DNA from: JBKBMT01 sp046295655 | GTDB taxonomy: Bacteria > Pseudomonadota > Alphaproteobacteria > Rhodobacterales > Rhodobacteraceae | Assembly (NCBI GenBank): GCA_046295655.1 | Contig: JBKBMT010000097.1 | Span: forward strand, 1 to 8,173 | DNA: 8,173 nt | Direction of reading: 5' to 3' | In this document: one piece after another, positions 1-5,713 of the stretch | Numbering within the stretch: the first letter of the stretch is position 1 | Layout of the letters: each line of letters begins with the position of its first letter | Translations under genes and position numbers: made by a program | The notes under the pieces: generated by a model | The model's input: only the letters and a program-made list of their open reading frames with translations | The model's database searches: none | What the model was told of the DNA's origin: nothing

Positions 1-140
1 ACCTTCGCAAGATATATGTTGCCGGCAAGCTGGCGCTTGCTGGCGGTCTCGAAATCGAATTCCTCGACCTTGTTTCCATCCACCACGACCACGCGGGTTT
101 CCTCCGCATGGGTGGCGTCGATGAGCATCTTCTTTGCCAT
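1..140 (-). CDS. rne: Ribonuclease E, N-terminal fragment (partial, cut by window edge)
   Basis: RNase E is the endoribonuclease that starts bulk mRNA decay, processes rRNA and tRNA precursors, and scaffolds the degradosome at the inner membrane. Only the first 46 codons are present. The product begins MAKKMLIDATHAEETRVVVV, then reads DGNKVEEFDFETASKRQLAG and NIYLAK. This is the conserved opening of alphaproteobacterial RNase E, just before the S1 domain; the NIYLAKV segment leads into the S1 strand. The start is the ATG at 138-140. Its Shine-Dalgarno is weak (GTGGAAC about 8 bases upstream). The catalytic DNase I-like domain, the zinc link and the C-terminal scaffold lie outside the window. 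The gene is preceded by a 421-base gap, described separately as a probable long leader. RNase G shares a related start, but the exact wording here fits RNase E better. Confidence 0.9.
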   Translation of the reverse strand, partial: MAKKMLIDATHAEETRVVVVDGNKVEEFDFETASKRQLAGNIYLAK

Positions 141-490
141 GTCGTTCCACTGCGCCCGCACAATCGCAGCGCGGCCCGGACAGGTCCGGGCGGCGGGGCG
201 GATCGGGTCGGGCGGCTTGTTCGGGCGAAGGGCGGTGCGAGCGGGGCTGACGGCGGGGCAGCAAGCCCGTTCGCAACCGTCAGTCCCGATCTCTCGCACG
301 CCATCGCGTTCCTTCTCCGGGCGCCGTGGGCACCCAACTGAAAAGCCCGTAAAGTCACAGCCTTAGGGGCGATCTTGCGGCCTTGCGGCCATTCCGCCTG
401 CATCTTGGACCGCGACCGCATACCGCACCGCCGCCTTGACGCAGAGAAACCATCGGCGTCCGGGCGCAATCTGCGCGCAACCGGTCCGCG
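141..490 (-). promoter_or_regulatory. Probable long structured 5' leader of rne
   Basis: No convincing gene lies between rne and dctD, and open frames here look like random GC-rich frames. Read on the minus strand, the stretch can fold. Arms at 244-253 and 277-287 pair over 10 base pairs with one bulged base (284), enclosing a smaller GGGC/GCCC hairpin at 256-268. A second inverted repeat, GCCCGGAC-AG-GTCCGGGC, spans 174-191. A GGCC-GCAA-GGCC mini-hairpin lies near 377-392. In enterobacteria a 361-base rne leader lets RNase E control its own mRNA, and a leader of similar length here suggests the same job. That is inference; the sequences are not obviously related. The upstream end depends on the weak promoter call near 498-527. 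Confidence 0.4.
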
Positions 491-497
491 TGCCTCG

Positions 498-527
498 ACC
501 CTAGCGGGAAATCCGGGGAAAACACAA
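498..527 (-). promoter_or_regulatory. Weak candidate promoter for rne
   Basis: On the minus strand a TTGTGT element (522-527) is followed, after 18 bases, by TAGGGT (498-503). The TTG at -35 is the best conserved part of Rhodobacter sigma-70 promoters, but each box matches consensus at only three of six positions. Transcription would start near 490, giving a leader of about 350 bases. An inverted repeat (516-540) overlaps the -35 box. Confidence 0.3.
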
Positions 528-540
528 TGCCGATTTTCCC
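516..540. repeat. Inverted repeat GGGAAAA-N11-TTTTCCC downstream of dctD
   Basis: Perfect 7-base arms lie at 516-522 and 534-540 with an 11-base spacer. The pairing can be extended by CCGG flanks with one bulged C. The repeat lies 22 bases past the dctD stop and overlaps the candidate rne -35 box. It could be a dctBD transcript-end hairpin (the U residues are in the stem, with no U tract after it) or an operator on the rne promoter. It stands out as an A/T-containing island in GC-rich DNA. Confidence 0.4.
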
Positions 541-561
541 GGGCTGCAAGCGGCCGGCGCT

Positions 562-1893
562 TCAGACGTAGTCCTGCCGCTGCAACCCGTATTTCGCCAT
601 CTTCTCGTTGAGCGTCCGCCGCGGCAGGCAAAGCTCTTCCATCACCGCGACAATGCTGCCCTTGTGGCGGCGCATCGTGTTGTCGATCAGCATGCGCTCG
701 AAAGCCTCGACATACTCCTTCAGCGGCTTGCCCTCGGTCGTCAGCGCGGGCCCTGCCGCCTCGTTGTCGGCCATCAGCAGCGAGGCGATGGAGCCCGAGC
801 CGCGCCGGTTCTGAAGAACGGCACGCTCTGCAATGTTCACCAGCTGGCGCACGTTGCCGGGCCAGGGCGCCTGGAGAAGCTGCGCGGCCTCCTGCGCCGT
901 CACCTGCGGCGCCTCGCAGCCGTATTCCTCGGCGAACTGTTCGGACATGCGGGTGAACAGCGTCAGCACATCCTCCCCCCGCGATCTCAGCGGCGGCAGG
1001 GTGATCTTCATCGCGCCCAGCCGGTAGTAGAGATCGGGGCGCAGCGCGTCCTCCACCGTCTTGTCGGGCGCGTGTTCGTTGCAGATCGCGACGATGCGCG
1101 TCTCGGGCGGGCTGCCCTGTTCGTTGATCAGCGTCAGCAGCCGCGCCTGCAGGGACGATGACAGGCTTTCAACGTCCTCAAGACACAGGGTTCCGCCACG
1201 CGCCTCCTCGACGAGGGGCAGGCCCGCCCCCTCGGCCACAGGGCCGAAAAGCCGCTCGGCCAGCTGATCCTCGGACCACGCAGAGCAGGACAGCGTCACG
1301 AACTTGCGCCCCGCCCGCGGTCCGACGGCATGAAGCGCATGGGCGACGAGGGTCTTGCCGGTCCCGGTCTCGCCGTCGATCAGCACATGGCTGTCGGCCT
1401 GGCCGAGATCGAGGATGTCCTCGCGCAGCCGTTCCATCGCGGGCGAGGTTCCGATCAGCTTCTTCATCACGGTCGAGCCGTCGGCGAGTTCCCGGCGCAG
1501 CGCGCGGTTTTCCAGCGTCAGGCGGCGCTGGTTCGTCGCCCGCTTGGCCAGATCGGTCATCCGGTCGGGGTTGAACGGCTTCTCCAGGAAATCGAAGGCA
1601 CCGAGCCGCATCGCCTCGACCGCCATCGGCACGTCGCCGTGGCCGGTGATCATGATGATCGGAAGGCTCGAATCCATACCGAGCAGCCGCTTGAGCAGCG
1701 CCATGCCGTCCATGCCGGGCATCTTGATGTCGCTGACCACGATGCCCGGATAGTCGCTGCCGATGGATTTCAGCGCATCCTCGGCGCAGTCGTAGGTTTC
1801 GGTATCGAACCCCGACAGCGCCAGCCACTGACCGATGGATTGACGCATGTCGGCCTCGTCATCGACGATCGCCACCTTCATCGCGCGTGCCAT
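562..1893 (-). CDS. dctD: DctD-type response regulator (NtrC family) lacking the GAFTGA loop
   Basis: This is the response regulator partner of the DctB kinase and probably controls C4-dicarboxylate uptake genes in the cytoplasm. The receiver domain (about 6-120) shows the acidic pocket D11-D12, phospho-acceptor D55 in VVSDIKMPGMDG, T83 and K105. An AAA+ domain (about 145-370) follows, with Walker A GETGTGKT (174-181), a Walker B-like GGTLCLED (233-240), RPDLYYRL (285-292), LPPLRSR (299-305) and PGNVRQL (345-351). A Fis-type helix-turn-helix ends the protein (about 401-440, CLPRRTLNEKM). The sigma-54-contacting GAFTGA motif is missing: LFG (215-217) is followed by PVAEGAGLPLVEEA and then GGTL, about six residues shorter than in NtrC. 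The Walker B acids read ED instead of DE. It may therefore work without sigma-54, as Rhodobacter NtrC does. Start: ATG 1891-1893, with a GAGTGAGG ribosome site overlapping the dctB stop. Confidence 0.85.
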   Translation of the reverse strand: MARAMKVAIVDDEADMRQSIGQWLALSGFDTETYDCAEDALKSIGSDYPGIVVSDIKMPGMDGMALLKRLLGMDSSLPIIMITGHGDVPMAVEAMRLGAFDFLEKPFNPDRMTDLAKRATNQRRLTLENRALRRELADGSTVMKKLIGTSPAMERLREDILDLGQADSHVLIDGETGTGKTLVAHALHAVGPRAGRKFVTLSCSAWSEDQLAERLFGPVAEGAGLPLVEEARGGTLCLEDVESLSSSLQARLLTLINEQGSPPETRIVAICNEHAPDKTVEDALRPDLYYRLGAMKITLPPLRSRGEDVLTLFTRMSEQFAEEYGCEAPQVTAQEAAQLLQAPWPGNVRQLVNIAERAVLQNRRGSGSIASLLMADNEAAGPALTTEGKPLKEYVEAFERMLIDNTMRRHKGSIVAVMEELCLPRRTLNEKMAKYGLQRQDYV

Positions 1894-1899
1894 GTGCCC

Positions 1900-3654
1900 T
1901 CACTCGGCTGCCTGCAGACGGTCTTCCATTAGGGGAAGGCTCAGTTCGAACACAGCCCCGCCCCGTTCACCATTTCGCGCGGTCAGCCGCCCGCCGAGGT
2001 CGGTCGCGATGCCGGACGAGATGGCAAGGCCGAGGCCCACGCCCTCGCCGGCCTTCTTGGTCGTCCAGAACGGCTCGAACAGCTTTTCCAGATCGGCGAT
2101 GCCTGGGCCGTTGTCGCGCACGGTCAGCATCGCCGTCTCGCCCGCGGTGAGCAGGATGTCGATCTGCGGATCCGGCACGTCGCGGGTCGCGTCGAGCGCG
2201 TTGCGCAGCAGGTTGATGATGATCTGCTCGACCCGGATCCGGTCGGCCACCACCATCACCGGACCGCGCGGCAGGGTGCGGGTGATGCGGACCCGGCGCG
2301 GCTTGAGCTGCGGTTCCATCATCGACAGCGCCTCGCCGATGCAGGACTTGAAATCCACCGGGGCAAAGGCCTCGCCGCCCTTGCGGGCGTAGGATTTCAA
2401 CTGCCGGGTGATCGCGCCCATCCGGTCGATCAGGTCGTCGATACGCTGGAACGACGACAGCGCCTCGTCCGGGCGGCGGCGCTGCAGAAGAAGCCGCGCA
2501 CCGGCGAGATAGGTCTTCATCGCCGCCAGCGGCTGGTTCAGCTCGTGGCTGACCGCCGCCGACATCTCGCCCAGGACCGCAAGCTTCGAGGACTGGGCCA
2601 GCGTCTGTTCGGCCACGGCCAGATCCTTCTGCGCCTTCTCGCGCTCCGCGATCTCGCGTTGAAGACGGGCGTTCAACGCCCGAAGTTCCCGGCTTTCGCG
2701 CTGGAACAGCAGGCTCTGCGACCGGGCCCGGCGGGACAGCAGGTAGAAGGTCAGCGCCAGCAGGATGGCGAACACCATGATCTCGATCGCCAGAAAGGCA
2801 TTCACCCGTTCGCGGACCGAATCGTAGCGGGTGAAGGACACGATGCGCCAGCCGCGGAAGGGGACACGGGTCTCGCTGCGCATTACCGCCTCGCCGCGCA
2901 GCCAGGCGTCGGGGCTGGTCTTGGTCCAGTCCGCCGTCGCCTTCAGCGCCCGCTCGATGGCCGAGGGCGCATCGCGGATCGCCAGCGCCTCCTCCAGCGT
3001 CCGGCCGCGCCAGCGCGGCTCGGTCGCGAGGATCACGCTGCCCTCGCTGTCGATCACCGCCACCGCGTCGGCAAACCCGCCCCACGAGCGTTCGTATTTC
3101 ATCAGGTCCACTTCGACCACGATCACCCCGCGCGGCCGGTTGTCGGCCAGCAGCGCCCGGCTGAAGGTGAAGCCATAGCTGCCGGTCTCGCGCCGCCAGG
3201 CGGTGAACACCGTGTCCTTGGACCGCTGGGCATCCACGAAATAGGGCGCCTGACGATGCAGCGTGCCCAGACGGTTGCGGTCGGTTGCGGCGACGGTGCG
3301 ACCTTCGGCATCGAGCAGCAGGATCGAGGCCGCACCGATCTCCGACTGGAAGGAGATCAGCCGCTGCGAGGTGGTCGAGAAATCCGAGTTGACCAGGGCG
3401 CCGATCAGCGCAGGGTCCCGCGCCAGCAGAAGCGGCACCACCGAGTTGCGCTGAAGCTCGGACATGAGGTTGCCCGAATAGAGCGCAAGGCGCAGTTCGG
3501 CCCGGTTCCGGGTGGTCTCGGTAAAGCGTTCGGTCAGGAAGCTGTTGGTGAACCAGACAACCGCCGCGGCAATGACAAGCAGGACCACGACCGCGACGCG
3601 CGCCAGCGGGGCGCGGGCGGTTCGTTCGGTCCGGGTCAATGTTTCCTCTGCCAT
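1900..3654 (-). CDS. dctB: DctB-type C4-dicarboxylate sensor histidine kinase
   Basis: This is an inner-membrane sensor kinase that phosphorylates the DctD-type regulator just downstream; in the DctB family the periplasmic part binds succinate, fumarate or malate. At 584 residues it has the usual DctB length. Order: a short cytoplasmic tail, TM1 (about 18-36), a periplasmic PAS-like sensor (about 40-285, including RRETGSYGFTFSRAL at 154-168 and RGVIVVEVDL at 175-184), TM2 (about 287-307), a coiled linker (about 312-355), the H-box AVSHELNQPLAAMKTYLAGA with H370, N-box NLLRNALDA (481-489), G1 DNGPGI (514-519), F-box LFEPFWTTK (525-533) and G2 GVGLGLAIS (538-546). All catalytic motifs look intact. 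Six bases separate it from dctD, so the two are co-transcribed. No dicarboxylate transporter gene is in the window, so the exact ligand is inferred from family only. A candidate promoter sits in the 51-base gap after purQ. Confidence 0.88.
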   Translation of the reverse strand: MAEETLTRTERTARAPLARVAVVVLLVIAAAVVWFTNSFLTERFTETTRNRAELRLALYSGNLMSELQRNSVVPLLLARDPALIGALVNSDFSTTSQRLISFQSEIGAASILLLDAEGRTVAATDRNRLGTLHRQAPYFVDAQRSKDTVFTAWRRETGSYGFTFSRALLADNRPRGVIVVEVDLMKYERSWGGFADAVAVIDSEGSVILATEPRWRGRTLEEALAIRDAPSAIERALKATADWTKTSPDAWLRGEAVMRSETRVPFRGWRIVSFTRYDSVRERVNAFLAIEIMVFAILLALTFYLLSRRARSQSLLFQRESRELRALNARLQREIAEREKAQKDLAVAEQTLAQSSKLAVLGEMSAAVSHELNQPLAAMKTYLAGARLLLQRRRPDEALSSFQRIDDLIDRMGAITRQLKSYARKGGEAFAPVDFKSCIGEALSMMEPQLKPRRVRITRTLPRGPVMVVADRIRVEQIIINLLRNALDATRDVPDPQIDILLTAGETAMLTVRDNGPGIADLEKLFEPFWTTKKAGEGVGLGLAISSGIATDLGGRLTARNGERGGAVFELSLPLMEDRLQAAE

Positions 3655-3661
3655 TGGCCCG

Positions 3662-3690
3662 ATCCTAGGCGCGGCGCGGTCGCGTCACAA
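3662..3690 (-). promoter_or_regulatory. Candidate dctBD promoter, possibly giving a leaderless mRNA
   Basis: On the minus strand TTGTGA (3685-3690), a 17-base spacer and TAGGAT (3662-3667) form a reasonable sigma-70 promoter. Seven bases separate TAGGAT from the dctB ATG, so transcription would start at or next to the ATG. The AGGA within TAGGAT could also act as a Shine-Dalgarno if transcription reads through from purQ. The two readings are alternatives. Confidence 0.45.
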
Positions 3691-3699
3691 GCGCGCCGC
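3671..3699. repeat. GC inverted repeat GCGGCGCG-N13-CGCGCCGC between purQ and dctB
   Basis: Perfect 8-base arms lie at 3671-3678 and 3692-3699. They fall just after the purQ stop and straddle the -35 box of the candidate dctB promoter. It may be the purQ transcript-end hairpin (no U tract follows) or an operator for dctBD. Pure-GC arms arise easily by chance in DNA of this composition. Confidence 0.4.
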
Positions 3700-3705
3700 A
3701 CCCGG

Positions 3706-4374
3706 TCAGGCGAGAGTCAGCGCATCGCACAGGGATTTGAACAGGGCCGCACCGTCGCTGCCGCCGTGTTCGGGGTCCACGGCACGTTCGGGATGCGGCA
3801 TCATGCCGAGGACCCGCCGGTTCTGCGACAGTATCCCCGCAATGTCGGCCATCGCGCCATTCGGATTCTCGACATAGGTGAAGGCGATCCGGTCCTCGTC
3901 ACGCAGGCGCGCAAGCGTTTCCGCGTCCGCCTGGTAGTTGCCGTCGTGATGCGCGACCGGGATGCGCACCACCTGCCCGGCCGCATAGCCGGCGGTGAAG
4001 GCGCTGTCGGTGGTGGCAACCCGCAGGTCGAGGGCACGGCAGACGAAACGCAGCGTGGCATTGCGCATCAGTGCCCCGGGCAGGAGGCCGGACTCGGTCA
4101 GCACCTGGAATCCGTTGCAGATGCCCAGGACATAGCCGCCCCGCGCGGCGTGTTCGGCAACCGCGGACATGATCGGGGCGCGGGCCGCGATGGCGCCACA
4201 GCGAAGATGGTCGCCGAAGGAGAAGCCGCCGGGCAGGCCCACCACGTCGATCCCCGCCGGCAGTGTCGGGTCCTTGTGCCAGACATGCGCCACCTCGGCA
4301 CCGAAGCGGCGGAAGGCGACCGCGAGATCGCGGTCGCAGTTCGAACCGGGAAAGGTGATGACGGCGGCCTTCAT
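3706..4374 (-). CDS. purQ: Phosphoribosylformylglycinamidine synthase glutaminase subunit PurQ
   Basis: PurQ releases ammonia from glutamine and passes it to PurL, which converts FGAR to FGAM in step four of purine synthesis; PurS bridges the two. The 222-residue length is normal for the small PurQ. The class I glutamine amidotransferase fold is clear: opening KAAVITFPGSNCDRD, oxyanion region GLPGGFSFGDHLRCG (46-60), nucleophile C86 in LGICNGFQVL, and the catalytic H194/E196 pair in MMPHPERA. ENPNGAMADIAGI (169-181) is also typical of the family. Start: ATG 4372-4374 with AGGGA upstream. In Rhodobacterales purS and purC commonly lie near purQ. Here the upstream neighbour is instead an unrelated flavin monooxygenase, with a 115-base gap containing two hairpins, so purQ probably has its own promoter. 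I could not identify that promoter convincingly. Confidence 0.95.
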   Translation of the reverse strand: MKAAVITFPGSNCDRDLAVAFRRFGAEVAHVWHKDPTLPAGIDVVGLPGGFSFGDHLRCGAIAARAPIMSAVAEHAARGGYVLGICNGFQVLTESGLLPGALMRNATLRFVCRALDLRVATTDSAFTAGYAAGQVVRIPVAHHDGNYQADAETLARLRDEDRIAFTYVENPNGAMADIAGILSQNRRVLGMMPHPERAVDPEHGGSDGAALFKSLCDALTLA

Positions 4375-4412
4375 GCTGTTCCCTGCCCTTCCGCAAGCTG
4401 GTCCGCGTGGGG

Positions 4413-4436
4413 GTGCCGCCGCTGTCGGGGCGGCAC
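4413..4436 (-). terminator. Hairpin after the LLM monooxygenase gene, possible terminator
   Basis: GTGCCGCC-N8-GGCGGCAC forms a perfect 8-base-pair stem with an 8-base loop, 54 bases past the monooxygenase stop and upstream of purQ. No U tract follows, so intrinsic termination is uncertain. A smaller hairpin, TGCGC-N4-GCGCA, lies at 4450-4463. Together they fill much of the 115-base gap between the two genes and could separate their transcripts. Confidence 0.4.
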
Positions 4437-4489
4437 TTCGCTGACCAACTGCGCACTAGCGCAAGGCGGACGCAGGCGCCAGCCCCCCG

Positions 4490-5605
4490 TCACGCCGCCT
4501 CGGCCGCCCTGACCGGCGGCCGGATCCCGGCCTCGGCCAGCAGGGGCAGGACGGTGTCGCGGAAATAGGGGAACTCCTCGGCGTAATCGACGAAGCTCAG
4601 CGTCGTGCCGGCAAAGCCTGCCCGGTGCAGCGCGATGATTCCCTCGGCCACCTGCTCGGGCGTTCCGGTCAGCGGGAAGCCGCCGTGCCCGGCGGCCATC
4701 AGATAGCGGATCTGGGCCAGCAGATCGTGCGGGAAGCTCTGGGCATGGGCGAACTGGAGCCGCACCAGATTGTCGGTCGCCGCCCAGTCGGCATTGTCGT
4801 CCACCACGTATTTCAGCCAGTCCTTCGCCTCCTTCTCGGTCGGCCGGCAGACCACATGGCTGAAGGTCAGCACGCCCACCTTGCGGCCCTGCGCGGCGGC
4901 CTGGTCCTTCAGCTCCCTGATCTCGGTCTCGGACCGCGACAGGTCGATCGCCGGGGTGAACAGGAAATCGGCGTTCCGGGTGGCGAATTCGCGGCCCTGC
5001 TTCGACCCGGCGGCGTTGATGATCGGCACCTTTGCCACCGGCCTCGGATCGCCCTTGACCCCCTTCAGCGTCCAGTTCTTTCCCTCCCAGTCGAAATGGG
5101 CCTCGGACGCCCAGAGCTTCTGGACGATGTCGAACCATTCCTGCGCATAGCCGTATCGCGTCTCGTGATCGTCGGGCAGCGTCAGGCCCAGCGCCTCGTA
5201 TTCCGGCTTGTTCCAGCCGGCGACGACGTTCAGCCCCGCCCTGCCCTTCGAGATATGGTCGATGGTGGCAATCTGCTTGGCCACCACCACCGGGTGGTTC
5301 GCCGCGGTGTGGATCGTGGCAAAGACCGCGAGGTTCCGGGTCGAGGCCAGAAGGCCGGCCGCCCAGGTCATCGTCTCCAGCACCCCGCCGTGGAAATCGG
5401 TCTCGCCCCCGTAGCCGATCCAGCGCGCGATCGGCAGCATGAAGTCGATCCCCGCCGCATCGAGCATCTTCGCGAGGCGCAGGTTGTTGTCCCAGCTGTT
5501 CTGCCACCGTTCCGGCACCTTGGTCACGGTCATGCCCGAGGAACAGTTGGTCGAGAAGGTGCCCAGACGGAAATGGCCGCCCGAGAGCATCGGGTTGGTG
5601 GCCAT
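4490..5605 (-). CDS. LLM-class (RutA/SfnG-like) flavin-dependent monooxygenase
   Basis: This is a luciferase-like TIM-barrel enzyme that uses reduced FMN, made by a separate flavin reductase, and O2 to oxygenate an organic substrate. The closest style I recognise is RutA (uracil ring opening) and SfnG (dimethylsulfone). Supporting blocks are RLAKMLDAAGIDFMLPIARW (43-62), GYGGETDFHG (64-73), the barrel signature ATIDHISKGRAGLNVVAGWN (113-132) followed by KPEYEALG, VPIINAAGS (193-201), ADFLFTP (212-218), and GTPEQVAEGI near 314-323. N126 sits where RutA has the conserved Asn of its oxygen pocket. At 371 residues it is complete, soluble and without a signal peptide. Start: ATG 5603-5605 with AGGGA eight bases upstream. 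No flavin reductase or other catabolic gene is adjacent. The divergent winged-helix gene and shared palindrome point to local control. The substrate is unknown: a pyrimidine, sulfone, sulfonate or N-heterocycle are all possible. Confidence 0.85.
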   Translation of the reverse strand: MATNPMLSGGHFRLGTFSTNCSSGMTVTKVPERWQNSWDNNLRLAKMLDAAGIDFMLPIARWIGYGGETDFHGGVLETMTWAAGLLASTRNLAVFATIHTAANHPVVVAKQIATIDHISKGRAGLNVVAGWNKPEYEALGLTLPDDHETRYGYAQEWFDIVQKLWASEAHFDWEGKNWTLKGVKGDPRPVAKVPIINAAGSKQGREFATRNADFLFTPAIDLSRSETEIRELKDQAAAQGRKVGVLTFSHVVCRPTEKEAKDWLKYVVDDNADWAATDNLVRLQFAHAQSFPHDLLAQIRYLMAAGHGGFPLTGTPEQVAEGIIALHRAGFAGTTLSFVDYAEEFPYFRDTVLPLLAEAGIRPPVRAAEAA

Positions 5606-5623
5606 GGTATCAGTCCCTGTTGC

Positions 5624-5651
5624 TTGGAATTTACGATTGAAAGTCTATCGT
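5624..5651 (+). promoter_or_regulatory. Candidate promoter of the winged-helix regulator gene
   Basis: On the plus strand TTGGAA (5624-5629), a 16-base spacer and TATCGT (5646-5651) overlap the same palindrome from the other side. The start would be near 5658, about 56 bases before the ATG. If this is correct, the regulator also controls its own gene. Confidence 0.4.
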
Positions 5652-5652
5652 A
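5632..5652. promoter_or_regulatory. Palindromic operator TACGAT-N9-ATCGTA between divergent genes
   Basis: Perfect 6-base arms (5632-5637 and 5647-5652) lie 15 bases centre to centre in the only clearly AT-rich patch of this intergenic region. The symmetry fits a dimeric winged-helix protein. It covers the -10 of the monooxygenase promoter and the -10 of the candidate regulator promoter, so it is the likely binding site of the protein encoded at 5714-6274. Confidence 0.6.
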
Positions 5653-5669
5653 TTTTCCGGTTGCGTCAA
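5642..5669 (-). promoter_or_regulatory. Promoter of the LLM monooxygenase gene
   Basis: On the minus strand TTGACG (5664-5669), a 16-base spacer and TAGACT (5642-5647) make the best sigma-70 promoter in the window. Transcription would start near 5635, leaving a leader of about 30 bases. The -10 box lies inside the 21-base palindrome and the predicted start falls in its other arm, so a protein bound there should block RNA polymerase. Confidence 0.6.
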
Positions 5670-5685
5670 GTCGTCGCATGACGCA
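5662..5685. repeat. Second inverted repeat TGCGTCA-N10-TGACGCA
   Basis: Perfect 7-base arms (5662-5668 and 5679-5685) begin ten bases beyond the main palindrome. The left arm overlaps the -35 box of the monooxygenase promoter. On the plus strand the repeat lies in the regulator's leader and could fold as a hairpin. It may be a second protein site or an RNA element; nothing else identifies it. Confidence 0.4.
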
Positions 5686-5713
5686 GGATCGACAGCCCCG
5701 CAGGACCTGATCG

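Noticed and set aside
355..549. Small open frame (64 codons, minus strand) in the rne-dctD gap
   Set aside because: No ribosome site and an Arg/Gly-rich product; it overlaps the candidate promoter and leader of rne.
1180..1270. Frameshift or sequencing error explaining the missing GAFTGA in DctD
   Set aside because: The frame is continuous with good motifs on both sides, and neither neighbouring frame encodes GAFTGA-like residues; the segment looks truly shortened.
2545..4512. A 655-codon open frame on the plus strand
   Set aside because: It runs antisense to dctB and purQ, has a low-complexity Arg/Gly/Gln/His-rich product and no recognisable domain. Long antisense frames are expected at this GC content.
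4371..5507. A 378-codon open frame on the minus strand
   Set aside because: It overlaps the monooxygenase gene in another frame and its product is Arg/Gly/Ala-rich with no fold signature. The 371-residue frame carries all LLM motifs.
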